In this document: one piece after another, positions 15,988-24,057 of the stretch
Layout of the letters: each line of letters opens with the position of its first letter
How positions within the stretch are numbered: position 1 is the stretch's first letter
Assembly (NCBI RefSeq): GCF_005280255.1
Contig: NZ_CP040018.1
Location: forward strand, 2,170,001-2,234,000
DNA length: 64,000 bases
Origin: Arthrobacter sp. 24S4-2
Lineage (GTDB): Bacteria > Actinomycetota > Actinomycetes > Actinomycetales > Micrococcaceae
Direction: 5' to 3'
Notes under the pieces: model-generated
Told to the model about the DNA's origin: nothing
The model's input: the letters and a program-made list of their open reading frames with translations, nothing else
Databases searched by the model: none
Translations under genes and position numbers: made by a program

Positions 15988-16776
15988 TTATTCGGCTGCG
16001 AGCAGGGGAATGGTTTCTTCGGCGCGTTCCGGGCCGAGCGCGGAGTAGCCGCCGTCCACGGCCCAGTCTGCGCCGGTGACGAAGCTGGCCCGGTCACTGG
16101 CGAGGAAGGCAACGACGTCGCCGACCTCCTCGGGCCGGCCAGCCCTCTTGAGGGCGTGGAACGGAGCAGCCACCGCGTCCGTCTTATCAAGATTTCCGTG
16201 GCTGAGCGTGTCCATGATGTTGCTCCAGATCCAGCCTGGGCTGACCGAATTCACCCGGATACCGTCGGCAGCAAAGTCGACAGCCATGCTCCGGGTTATC
16301 TGGACGAGGGCAGCCTTGCTGGCCGGGTAGAGCCAACGTCCGGTCTGGGCGATGGAGCTGGAGATCGAGGTGAAATTAACGATGGCACCGTGCTTGGACG
16401 CTTTGAGGTGTGGCCGGGCCGCCCTGCTTGCCATAACGGCGCTGACCAGGTTGACGTTGAGTGCCTGCAACCAGTCATCCCTGCCCGAGTTGGCACCATC
16501 GTCCGTGTAGGTACAAGCAAGATTAACCAGGATGTCCAGGCCACCGTGGTCGGTCACGGTTCCGTCGACGAGCCTGGACAGGGCGGCGTCATCAGTGATG
16601 TCGGTGTGCGTGAAGTGGATGCCATCACCGAGTGACTTCAGCTTCGCTACGCCGTCGGGGTCAATGTCCGCGACGATTACGGTCGCCCCGGCGTCACGCA
16701 GGGCGGCAACGACACCCTGTCCTATTTTGGTTACTCCGCCCGTGACGATGGCGGTTCTGCCGGCAAGTTCGGGCAT
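15988..16776 (-). CDS. Short-chain dehydrogenase/reductase (SDR)
   Basis: A 262-residue classical SDR. The NAD(P)-binding glycine motif is TGGVTKIGQG (12-21). The catalytic Ser region is SISSS (about 137-141), with Tyr150 and Lys154 in YPASK. The usual NNAG is replaced by NLAC (85-88). It is the first gene of the leftward operon; GAAAGG lies 7 nt before the ATG. In published indole-oxidation clusters (iif/ind type) an SDR accompanies the StyA-like oxygenase and oxidises the hydroxylated indole, which fits here but is not proven. Confidence 0.88.
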   Translation of the reverse strand: MPELAGRTAIVTGGVTKIGQGVVAALRDAGATVIVADIDPDGVAKLKSLGDGIHFTHTDITDDAALSRLVDGTVTDHGGLDILVNLACTYTDDGANSGRDDWLQALNVNLVSAVMASRAARPHLKASKHGAIVNFTSISSSIAQTGRWLYPASKAALVQITRSMAVDFAADGIRVNSVSPGWIWSNIMDTLSHGNLDKTDAVAAPFHALKRAGRPEEVGDVVAFLASDRASFVTGADWAVDGGYSALGPERAEETIPLLAAE

Positions 16777-16825
16777 GACCAAACCTTTCAACTTCGGGTC
16801 CGTACGGAACGTCCCTGTTGCGTAT

Positions 16826-16843
16826 GTATGACGTGCGTCATAC
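16826..16843. promoter_or_regulatory. Palindromic operator between SDR operon and AraC gene
   Basis: GTATGACG (16826-16833), TG, CGTCATAC (16836-16843) is a perfect 8-bp inverted repeat in the 166-bp divergent promoter region. A related sequence, ATGACG...GGTCAC at 18095-18112, stands before the MFS transporter gene and matches it at 12 of 18 positions. A regulator controlling both units, possibly the AraC-type protein encoded beside it, could bind here. Confidence 0.6.
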
Positions 16844-16942
16844 TTGTACTGATATTGAATGTAGCCAGCCGGCGCAGCCCTGTATAGCCGGTCCGCGCAG
16901 GGAACATCCAAAAAGCGAAAAACGGGCAACTGGAGGCGTCAA

Positions 16943-17923
16943 ATGGACCGGATTCTCCCTCGTGATGTTCTCCGGGGAAGTCCCACGCAAGCCACATCGG
17001 ACGTTGACAACGCCCACGCGATGATCGCTGAGCTGTTCTGTCGGCACAGACTCTTGCCCCAAGGCCCCGGACGTTCCCTGGACATGAAACTCCGGTCGTT
17101 GCACCGCGGCGATGTCGGCATCGAATTCCTTGACTACGGAACCGAAGTCCGGATAGATCCGGAGGGCCTGGATAATTTCATACTGGTCCAGGTGCCGCTG
17201 GCCGGCCGCGCAGTCATGCAAGTCGGCCCCAGTGTCGTCGAATCCAGCCCGAGGATCGCCACGATACCGCCAATGGAGCGCCCCTTTTCGATGGTCTGGG
17301 ATCGCGGCACACCTCACCTGATCATCTATGCCAGCCGCCCCGCGCTTGCGGGAGTGGCCGAAAAACTCTACGGAGGCACTGCCTTGGAAAACGTTGATCT
17401 GGGGTATTCGTTGGACCTCGGCAGCTCTTCAGGCAGGGCCTTCCTAAGATCCGTGATCGAACTTCACGAGGACATGATTACGGGATCAACCGGGGCCCCT
17501 CCCTATATGCACCGGCTTCTTGTGGATAGCATGCTGTCCCGTCTGCTCGTCGCTACAGATAAGACTTCGGAAACAGACGGAGCCAGGGCAGCGGAGCCTG
17601 AACGCAGCCTGATCAGACGGTTCCGTGAACTCCTGGACCGTCATGCTTCCGAGGAGCTGGCCGTATCCGATATGGCCGAATCCCTCGGGGTGTCCATTCG
17701 AACCCTGCAAACAGCCTTACGTTCCGAGTTCGGGGCCACGCCCTCAGAGCTGTTGAGAAAGGCCCGGCTAAACCGTGCCAGAGAAATACTTCTTAAGGCA
17801 GAGCCCGGTGAAGACACCGTGATTGCCATAGCCGCACGCTGCGGCTTTGCACATCCAGGGCGTTTCTCCTCCTCATACCTGACCGCTTTCGGGGAACTGC
17901 CCTCGGAAACCCTCCGGCGGTAG
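16943..17923 (+). CDS. AraC family transcriptional regulator
   Basis: A 326-residue regulator. An N-terminal AraC-binding-like (AraC_binding_2 type) domain covers about residues 40-200. The C-terminal double helix-turn-helix covers about 225-326 (LAVSDMAESLGVSIRTLQTALRSEF, then IAARCGFAHPGRFSSSYLTAFGELP). GGAGG lies 6 nt before the ATG. It is divergent from the SDR-styA1-styA2B operon, the same arrangement as IifR/IndR-type activators beside indole-oxidation genes, and is the obvious candidate activator of that operon. Confidence 0.92.
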   Translation: MDRILPRDVLRGSPTQATSDVDNAHAMIAELFCRHRLLPQGPGRSLDMKLRSLHRGDVGIEFLDYGTEVRIDPEGLDNFILVQVPLAGRAVMQVGPSVVESSPRIATIPPMERPFSMVWDRGTPHLIIYASRPALAGVAEKLYGGTALENVDLGYSLDLGSSSGRAFLRSVIELHEDMITGSTGAPPYMHRLLVDSMLSRLLVATDKTSETDGARAAEPERSLIRRFRELLDRHASEELAVSDMAESLGVSIRTLQTALRSEFGATPSELLRKARLNRAREILLKAEPGEDTVIAIAARCGFAHPGRFSSSYLTAFGELPSETLRR

Positions 17924-18094
17924 CCGCCCGGAACGGGGAACGGCGCTGCACCGGCCTCGGCGTTCTGCATGCCGCCACAGTTCTGAAGCGGGCAGCCAGG
18001 GCAATCCCGGCCCCCTCCCTCAAACCTGTATCGCGGCGGACAAGTCCACTGGTACTTATGCCGTGTAGTCGCGCCAACTCTCCGGATTGCGGTT

Positions 18095-18112
18095 TCATGA
18101 CGTCGGTCACAA
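18095..18112. promoter_or_regulatory. Imperfect copy of the operator before the MFS gene
   Basis: TCATGACGTCGGTCACAA matches the 16826-16843 palindrome at 12 of 18 positions and keeps the ATGACG/GTCA halves. It lies about 108 bp before the transporter start, a sensible place for an activator or repressor site. Confidence 0.4.
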
Positions 18113-18219
18113 ATAGTTCATGGCGTCTTCTTTACTATCGCAACGGAAGTGTGACACTGTTGGGTGCACCGTGATCCCCATCACAGCCCCTTCCCGCATC
18201 CGGAACGAGAGGTATGCCC

Positions 18220-19530
18220 ATGACGCAGTCATTGCCGACGGAATTACGCACCGCTGCCTTAACCGCATGGAAGGGGCGTCCTGTCCTCCTCCTCTGCTTT
18301 ATGACTATTGTTTTTGATGGCTACGACCTTGTTGTCTTCGGATCCACGGTTCCGTCCATTCTCAAATACGAGGACTGGGGCCTCACCACGGCACAGGCGG
18401 GAATGATAGGCAGTCTGGCGCTCGTCGGGATGCTCATCGGAACGCTCTCGGTCGGGATCTTGACCGACCGGCTCGGACGTAGGCGGATCATGCTCACGAG
18501 CATCGCTTGGTTCTCCATCTGCATGCTGCTGACTGCCTTTGCCCCGTCCGCCGAGGTGTTCGGAGCTTTGCGATTTTTGACAGGCCTGGGGCTGGGTGGC
18601 GTAGTCCCGACCTGCATCGCTTTGACGGTCGAGTACGCCCGGAAGGAGCGGCGCCAAATCGCCAACGCCGTCATGTTCAGTGGATACTCAGTCGGCGGCG
18701 TGGGGGCGTCCCTGCTGGCAATCAACCTTCTGCAGCAGATCGATTTCCGCTGGATGTACGCAATTGGAGCCCTCCCGCTCGTTACACTGCTGCCGGCAGC
18801 ATGGAAACTGATGCCAGAGTCCGTTGCCTACCTCGCCCGCAAAGGACGCCTCGATGAAGCAAAAGCCACCGCAACACGCTTCGGCCTGATCTACACGGAC
18901 ATTGTTTCCTCCGAAGACCTGCCGGCCGACCCAGCCGGCACCAACTCCAGCCTCAAGGCAATCTTCACCCGCAAATGGCTGGGCTCCACTATCCTTTTTG
19001 CACTGGCGAATTTTTGCGGACTGCTCCTGGTCTACGGCCTCAACACGTGGCTGCCGCAAATCATGCGGCAAGCCGGCTTCAACCTCGGCGACGCCTTGAC
19101 GTTCCTTCTGGTACTCAACGCCGGAGCAATCGTTGGCTCCATCAGCGCCTCCGCACTGGCCGATCGGATAGGTATCAAACGTGTCGTCACCGGCTCATTT
19201 ATCCTCGCGTTCGTGGCCATCCTGATGCTAAGCCTGCAGTTGCCCCTGGCCATCCTCCTGGTCATTGTTGCCTTCGCCGGGCTCGGCTCCGTTGGCACCC
19301 AGATCCTGGTCGGAGGCTACTGCGCCACCCACTACCCGCAGTCGCTTAGCGCCACGGCATTGAGCTGGTCCCTGGGAGTAGGCAGAATCGGCGCCATCTG
19401 TGGCCCGCTCATCGGCGGCTTCATCGCCAGTCTGGCATTCGGCTGGCAGGTGAACTTCTATATGTTCGCCGTGTTCGCCGTCATTGGCGCGATTGTCGTC
19501 TTCGCCGTGCCAAGACGCACAAAACCATAG
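18220..19530 (+). CDS. MFS transporter, aromatic acid:H+ symporter type
   Basis: A 12-helix major facilitator of the AAHS type (BenK/PcaK/MhpT-like), 436 residues from this start. The first helix carries DGYDLVVFGS, the conserved acidic motif of aromatic acid symporters. The loop 2-3 motif GILTDRLGRRRIM and its second-half counterpart ALADRIGIKRVV are present. An ATG six nt upstream is too close to the AGAGG site, so the second ATG is preferred. It probably imports the aromatic growth substrate or a derived acid, and shares a candidate operator with the SDR operon. Confidence 0.9.
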   Translation: MTQSLPTELRTAALTAWKGRPVLLLCFMTIVFDGYDLVVFGSTVPSILKYEDWGLTTAQAGMIGSLALVGMLIGTLSVGILTDRLGRRRIMLTSIAWFSICMLLTAFAPSAEVFGALRFLTGLGLGGVVPTCIALTVEYARKERRQIANAVMFSGYSVGGVGASLLAINLLQQIDFRWMYAIGALPLVTLLPAAWKLMPESVAYLARKGRLDEAKATATRFGLIYTDIVSSEDLPADPAGTNSSLKAIFTRKWLGSTILFALANFCGLLLVYGLNTWLPQIMRQAGFNLGDALTFLLVLNAGAIVGSISASALADRIGIKRVVTGSFILAFVAILMLSLQLPLAILLVIVAFAGLGSVGTQILVGGYCATHYPQSLSATALSWSLGVGRIGAICGPLIGGFIASLAFGWQVNFYMFAVFAVIGAIVVFAVPRRTKP

Positions 19531-19588
19531 AAGACGGCAGGCCGAGTTGCCGCCAAGGTAATTCTCCTGCCCAGCATTGCGCGGGCCA

Positions 19589-19631
19589 GTAGTGCCGGTA
19601 TTCCTTATAACCCAAGGAACACCGGCACTAC
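19589..19631 (+). terminator. Hairpin terminator after the MFS gene
   Basis: GTAGTGCCGGT (19589-19599) pairs with ACCGGCACTAC (19621-19631), extended inward by TTCCTT/AAGGAA. The long stem 58 bp past the stop is consistent with a terminator, although no U-run follows. Confidence 0.65.
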
Positions 19632-20154
19632 CTGTGCGGGCATGTTGCGTGGAACGAACTGTGCTCCCGAAGGGACCCTAAGGCAGACCCGGCCCCCTGG
19701 CAGAGCACTCGAAGCCCTCTCCCAGCTGAAGCCGCACCGGGGGACCAAGGATCCAAACTGGTTCAATTCGTCCCAGGATCTCCGGTGACGGAGCAGAACT
19801 CAGTTATGCCCAGAATGGAAGAAATCAAGCCCGGGGCCCGGGTATGCGGGATGCATCTGTCCCCATGGAGACGAAAGCGTTGATCACCGTGAACACTTCA
19901 TGGTCTGGAGCAATGCACGTCGGTGAGCGTTTTCGCTCAATGGCTTTGTCATTCACCATCAGGCATGGTTCACTGCTGCTATTCGTGGCTTTGTTAACCG
20001 CGCGGTGGCCCATTTCTGTATGGCGCTAATTTGCGTTATTAGGCGCGATTAAAGCTGCAGGGAGCGGCCCGCTCGGCGGAGCTTCCACCGATTGTGTCTA
20101 GAAACAGGCCGCTGCCGACTGCGCAACGGACGTTCGTTCAGGTCCGTCTCCCAG
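19632..20154. other. Gene-poor stretch with a possible helicase-gene scrap
   Basis: No supported gene. A frame opening at 19806 (MPRMEEIKPGARVCG) followed in another frame by VPMETKALITVNTSWSG weakly recalls the start of SNF2-type helicase proteins, but it is short and broken. The 3' part near 20,000-20,060 is AT-richer and may contain the terminator region of the leftward AraC gene. Confidence 0.25.
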
Positions 20155-21183
20155 TTAATTTGTAATGGCGGTCTTCGTTAGACCGCGTAGTCTTTGGACG
20201 GTCGCAGAGGGTGATTCCTGATATTTCTCGGTGTAGTAGGCGGAAAATCTGCCAAGGTGTGAGAACCCGGCATCGGTGGCGGCTCCCGCCACGGTAATTC
20301 TCATTGATGGGCCCAGAGTCTCCAGTTTCTGCCGCGCCCTTGCCAGTCTCATGTCGCGCAGAACCTGGGCGGGGCTCAGTCCAATATGGTCTTTAAAGGC
20401 CGAATGCAGCTGCCTCGTACTGATGCCGACGGCGGAAGCTACGTCGTCGATTCTGATATTTCCACTGAGGTTCTGCTCAAAGTAGCGGCACGCCAGCTCC
20501 ACGTACGCCGGAATACCTTTGCTCGGCAGCGGGGCGAAGGACGGCTCCAGAAAAGGAGCCAGGCCCGCTGACATCGTGGCTAACAGAACGTTCTCGAGCC
20601 ATTGCGTCGACTCTGGCGGGAGGCCCTGGTCCAGTTGACGGCAGGCGTCCAGCCAGGTGTGCGTCACCATAAGTGGACTGCTGAGCTGGAGCGGAACGTC
20701 GCTGGAGAGGGATATGGGCTTGACCAGAACCCGGTTGAGCGTTGCTGCCAGATAGCCTTCAAGTACTTCAGCGTCCACTCCGCCGACCACTGCTCCGTGA
20801 ACCGGGTCCGGGACCATCTTGGTCTGATGGTGTGAGCTCAGTGCGAACGGGGTGCTGGCCACCCACTGGTTACCGCAGGACTCCACGAGCATGGGGCCCT
20901 GCGGAATGACCAGTAGTGCCCTGCGGCCCGAGGGCGGACTTACAATTGTCACGCCGGTGCCGTAAGCCACGAAGACCAAGCTGACGGCACCGACATGGAG
21001 CCCGTTGACCGTTCCGTCGATGTTTCTTCCCGCGTGAGGGACTAGCAAGTGCTCCTCAGCGGTCAGGCTGTTGACGGAATCCCGGACGACGACCGCAGAG
21101 GTGCTTCGCGTCAGTGGATGTCCCGCGAGGGGGTGCCCCGGAGGCTCAGACGAAGGAACAGCTGTGCCGCTGGTAGAGCGCAT
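20155..21183 (-). CDS. AraC family transcriptional regulator
   Basis: A 342-residue regulator with an N-terminal sensing region (AraC_binding_2-like) and a C-terminal AraC helix-turn-helix pair from about residue 240 (IRIDDVASAVGISTRQLHSAFKDHIGLSP, then DAGFSHLGRFSAYYTEKYQESPS). GAGAGGA lies 6-7 nt before the ATG. It follows the LLM monooxygenase gene by 88 bp on the same strand and probably regulates the reductase-LLM pair. It is a different sequence from the AraC protein at 16,943. Confidence 0.92.
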   Translation of the reverse strand: MRSTSGTAVPSSEPPGHPLAGHPLTRSTSAVVVRDSVNSLTAEEHLLVPHAGRNIDGTVNGLHVGAVSLVFVAYGTGVTIVSPPSGRRALLVIPQGPMLVESCGNQWVASTPFALSSHHQTKMVPDPVHGAVVGGVDAEVLEGYLAATLNRVLVKPISLSSDVPLQLSSPLMVTHTWLDACRQLDQGLPPESTQWLENVLLATMSAGLAPFLEPSFAPLPSKGIPAYVELACRYFEQNLSGNIRIDDVASAVGISTRQLHSAFKDHIGLSPAQVLRDMRLARARQKLETLGPSMRITVAGAATDAGFSHLGRFSAYYTEKYQESPSATVQRLRGLTKTAITN

Positions 21184-21236
21184 GCAGAGTCCTCTCTCAA
21201 GCCTTAGACTTACATTTTAGTTCCGGCCGCCGGCAA

Positions 21237-21278
21237 TGTATAGAAATATTTTGACGATAGCGAGACTATCTCTATACA
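21237..21278. promoter_or_regulatory. Nested inverted repeats before the AraC gene
   Basis: TGTATAGA (21237-21244) and TCTATACA (21271-21278) are perfect 8-bp inverted repeats. Inside, GATAG (21256-21260) and CTATC (21266-21270) form a second pair. The outer right arm overlaps the LLM stop codon. The structure could be an autoregulatory operator or an intercistronic hairpin that lowers AraC expression. Confidence 0.4.
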
Positions 21279-22381
21279 CTTGCGAGCGATGGCTGCCGTA
21301 CGCCCAGCCGCACCAGCCGTGGAAGTACTTCCTGTGCGAAGTACTCAAGCTCGCCCGCGTAGTCTACGAAAGCCAAAGTCATGCCATCGAAACCCGCTTT
21401 GGCAAACCTGGCAATTTCCGCAGCGACATCGTCCGGGGTCCCGATCAGTGGGCAGGAGCCGTGACCGGCTGCAAACCGGGATCGCATCGTGGTCAGCATT
21501 TCCTTGGTGAAGGACTCCGCGTGGAGTCCCTGCAGATTCATGAGGTAGTCAACGGCACCCCAGTCGGCGTTTTCCTCGGCGTAGTACTGCAGGTAATCCG
21601 TAGCTTCCTGGCGGCTGGGCCGGCAAACCACGTGGCTCAGCGTCAGCACGCCGACGTCCCGCTGGTGTTGCTCCATAGCCTGGCTCTTCACAGTGCGAAC
21701 AACAGCCTCCCCGTCTTCCGGGCCGCCCACGATGGTGAACACGAAGTCCGAATTCCGGCCGGCGAAGTTCCGTCCCTGCGCAGACGACCCGGCATTCAGG
21801 ATCGGTACCCTCCCGCCCAAAGGCTTAGGCAAGGATTCAACATGCTTGAGTGAGAAGAACTTGCCGTCAAAGTCAAAGATTTCGTCGCGCTCCCACGCTT
21901 GACGCACCACGTCCCACCACTCCTGGGCGAAGCCGTAGCGGTCATCGTGGGCGTCAGCCATATCCACGCCCATTGTTTCGTATTCCGGCTGATTCCAACC
22001 TGCCACGATGTTCAAGCCGGCACGGCCGCCACCGATCGCGTCCAGGGTGGCAATCTGCTTCGCAGTCACCAATGGGTGGTTGAACGCCGTGTGAACGGTT
22101 GAAAAAACGGATATCCGCTCCGTGGATGCCAGCAGCGCAGCAGCCCACGGAATGGGTTCAAGCACAGAACCGTGAAAGTTCGTGTCCCCCTTGTACCCGA
22201 TCCACCGTGCGATGGGCAGCAGAAAGTCGATTCCCGCCTTGTCGGCGATGCGGGCCATTCTGAGATTCTCTTCCCAGGTGGCTCCCCATCGTTCTTTGAT
22301 CTTGGTCACGGCCAAACCGCCGGAGCAGTTTGCCGAGAATAGCCCCAGCTTGAAGTGGTCTTTTCTGTTCATGGGATGCAT
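21272..22381 (-). CDS. RutA-like LLM-class FMN-dependent monooxygenase
   Basis: A 369-residue bacterial-luciferase-like (LLM) monooxygenase of the RutA/SfnG/DszA branch. The family opening GLFSANCSGGLAVTKI is near residue 12; GGGRAGLNIVAGWNQPEYETMG is near 120-142. RutA opens the uracil ring by attacking an amide bond with a flavin-N5-type oxidant, so relatives may cleave C-N bonds of heterocycles. The flavin reductase gene just upstream (64 bp) would supply FMNH2. Start chosen at 22381 (AGAAAGAGACACC upstream); ATG at 22372 is an alternative. The substrate is unknown. Confidence 0.9.
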   Translation of the reverse strand: MHPMNRKDHFKLGLFSANCSGGLAVTKIKERWGATWEENLRMARIADKAGIDFLLPIARWIGYKGDTNFHGSVLEPIPWAAALLASTERISVFSTVHTAFNHPLVTAKQIATLDAIGGGRAGLNIVAGWNQPEYETMGVDMADAHDDRYGFAQEWWDVVRQAWERDEIFDFDGKFFSLKHVESLPKPLGGRVPILNAGSSAQGRNFAGRNSDFVFTIVGGPEDGEAVVRTVKSQAMEQHQRDVGVLTLSHVVCRPSRQEATDYLQYYAEENADWGAVDYLMNLQGLHAESFTKEMLTTMRSRFAAGHGSCPLIGTPDDVAAEIARFAKAGFDGMTLAFVDYAGELEYFAQEVLPRLVRLGVRQPSLASV

Positions 22382-22445
22382 GGTGTCTCTTTCTGGTCCT
22401 TGGGAAATGCTTTTGCGAAATGAACGAATCAACGAAGACTCAGAG

Positions 22446-22961
22446 TTAGGGCTTGCGGAGCTGCTGGGACAGCAGGGGATTGAACGAATCCGGCTGGATT
22501 ATCTGGTCAACCCGGCCCACCAGGATGATGTGGTCTCCACCCTCATAGCGGGTCCACAGCCGGCAGTCCAGCCGGACAGCCACATCCGGCAATGCCGGGG
22601 CGCCGGTAGAGCCCACTTGTGTCCTCAGGCCTTCAAACTTAGCCGCGCCTCGCTGCGCGAACCGGGGAACGTAGTGCGCGTCGTCCTGATCCAGGACATG
22701 GATGGAGAAATTGTCTGTCTCCATCCAGATGTCAAGACTCGTAGATGCCTTGTCCACGCACCAGGAGACCAGTGCCGGATTCAGGGAGACCGAGGCGAAA
22801 CTGTTCATTACCAGTCCGGCCCGCCCCCCAGCTGTAGCAGTAGTCACGACACAGATACCGGTTGCCCAGTGCCTCATGACTGATCTGAGTTCGGTTGCCG
22901 CCACCTCGGACTCCTGCACATTTGCAAGGGTCGTCCGCCTTACCATGCTGTCAACCAACAT
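22446..22961 (-). CDS. NAD(P)H:flavin reductase, HpaC/StyB family
   Basis: A 171-residue flavin reductase-like protein. Family segments are visible: LRSVMRHWATGICVVTTA, LVMNSFASVSLNPALVSWCVDKAS and GGDHIILVGRVDQI. It supplies reduced flavin to a partner monooxygenase, most directly the LLM enzyme encoded next, and possibly also StyA1. The ATG at 22961 has a perfect GGAGGT 7 nt upstream; an earlier in-frame ATG at 22970 overlaps that site and is rejected. Candidate control sequence GTGAT-GCAA-ATCAC lies upstream at 23060-23073. Confidence 0.92.
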   Translation of the reverse strand: MLVDSMVRRTTLANVQESEVAATELRSVMRHWATGICVVTTATAGGRAGLVMNSFASVSLNPALVSWCVDKASTSLDIWMETDNFSIHVLDQDDAHYVPRFAQRGAAKFEGLRTQVGSTGAPALPDVAVRLDCRLWTRYEGGDHIILVGRVDQIIQPDSFNPLLSQQLRKP

Positions 22962-23669
22962 GAAGTACACCTCCAGTCACTGTTTACTAACGTTCTTCAA
23001 TTCTGGAGATGGCGGCAGGATCGGACTATCCGTTATGCGCTAACCTTTGGCCGTTTTGCGTGATGCAAATCACTCTTCCAGTGGCAGGGGTGACTTAACG
23101 TGGACAACGCACGGCGTGGACGCTGATGGTTCTGATGCTTTGGGTCAATGGGTGCCGGCATAACTTCAGCACTGATGCGGCGTTTGATCTCGTCGTGGGG
23201 GCAGGCGCCGGCGATGTCTGACTTGAAGTCAGGGCTGGGCTGATTGCCACGCACCTCGTTAGACGATAGCCGCCGGGTTCGTGGGCTTGCCGGTTGGGCG
23301 GTTTCCTCACCAGTCATGTGAGTCTGTGCCGGTCGGGTCATGGGATGGCGGAAGGAGGTGGCGGCCACCATGAAGATCCGTGAAGCTGGCCAGGAGGCTG
23401 GACGAGCGTCCGGCTCTTTTGTGGCGTCCCGCCGTTCACTGATTTTGAAACCGCAGATCTTATTCGAGCTGAGCAACATCTGTCAGGACAAAGAAGAACC
23501 GCATCCCTTCGTAAGGGGCGCGGTCTTTGGTCTGAAAGCTTTGAACCGGCGAAATTGGCGTGTGGACAATGTCCACACTTTGGGCATCGGACCGGGTCGT
23601 ATGTCGGCCGGATCGGGCCGGATTCCGCATGTTTCCGCGGGAGCCCAGTATTTACAAGGGTAGGAGTCT
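22962..23669. other. Region without supported genes at the end of the catabolic block
   Basis: Holds the promoter side of the flavin reductase gene, including a small inverted repeat GTGAT/ATCAC (23060-23073). A 148-residue leftward frame (23,033-23,479) has no family features and is not called. A TGTGGACA-type palindrome lies at 23561-23577. Confidence 0.5.
23561..23577. repeat. Palindrome TGTGGACA-A-TGTCCACA, copy 1
   Basis: A perfect 8-bp inverted repeat around one central base. A second copy with one base different stands at 24041-24057, both preceded by GGCG; a degenerate third is at 23729-23745. The copies flank the tRNA 3'-end scar. Confidence 0.6.
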
Positions 23670-23692
23670 GGTTCGAGTCCCACCTCGGGCAC
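23670..23692 (+). other. tRNA 3'-end fragment, probable integration attachment site
   Basis: The 23 bases GGTTCGAGTC CCACCTCGGG CAC are the T-loop, 3' half of the T-stem and acceptor strand of a tRNA, probably tRNA-Leu by its acceptor (partner would be GCCCGAG). No 5' part exists upstream: the bases before GGTTCGA do not pair with CCCAC and no GCCCGAG is found. A short hairpin and T-run follow as after a tRNA gene. Such fragments are left when an element integrates into a tRNA 3' end. Confidence 0.7.
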
Positions 23693-23701
23693 AGTGTTTT
23701 C

Positions 23702-23720
23702 CCTCGTCAGGGGATTTTTT
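23702..23720 (+). terminator. Short terminator after the tRNA fragment
   Basis: CCCT-CGTC-AGGG followed by GATTTTTT looks like a small tRNA-gene terminator. Its presence suggests that the original chromosome continues to the right of the tRNA scar. Confidence 0.45.
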
Positions 23721-24040
23721 GCGTTAATGTGTGGACATCGTCCCACTGCGGGTCCTGACACTGGCCGCGGACTGTCCCTGGCGCCGCGATGACCTATTCG
23801 GTTATGTGGGAGGCGGGTTCAGGTTCTTGGCTCGTGGGCCCTCCGCCTGCTGGGATCTGGGGTCCTTCGGACCTCCTCTCGAGATCGCTGTGGTGGCCAG
23901 TTGGTCTATCACCTATTCATGGGCTGGGGTTGTACTGACGGCATGACTAGGACGAGTTTTCGTCGAGATATTTCTTCGTTGTTCGAGTCTGTTGGGCGCC
24001 TCGGTGACCGCTGCGGCATGCGTTTGTCCGGCCAAAGGCG

Positions 24041-24057
24041 TGTGGACAGTGTCCACA
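24041..24057. repeat. Palindrome TGTGGACA-G-TGTCCACA, copy 2
   Basis: Same 8-bp inverted repeat as at 23561, with G instead of A in the centre, also preceded by GGCG. The conserved spacing and flank argue against chance. Confidence 0.6.

Noticed and set aside
19825..20029. Overlapping short frames on both strands
   Set aside because: Neither has a convincing start or family signature; a weak resemblance to a helicase start is too short to call.
23033..23479. 148-residue leftward frame
   Set aside because: No start signal, biased composition and no recognisable domain.
23549..23692. Possible complete tRNA-Leu using GGCGAAATTGGC (23549-23560) as D-arm
   Set aside because: The distance to the T-arm is too long, no 5' acceptor GCCCGAG is present, and the T-stem 5' strand does not pair. 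Only the 3' fragment is supported.
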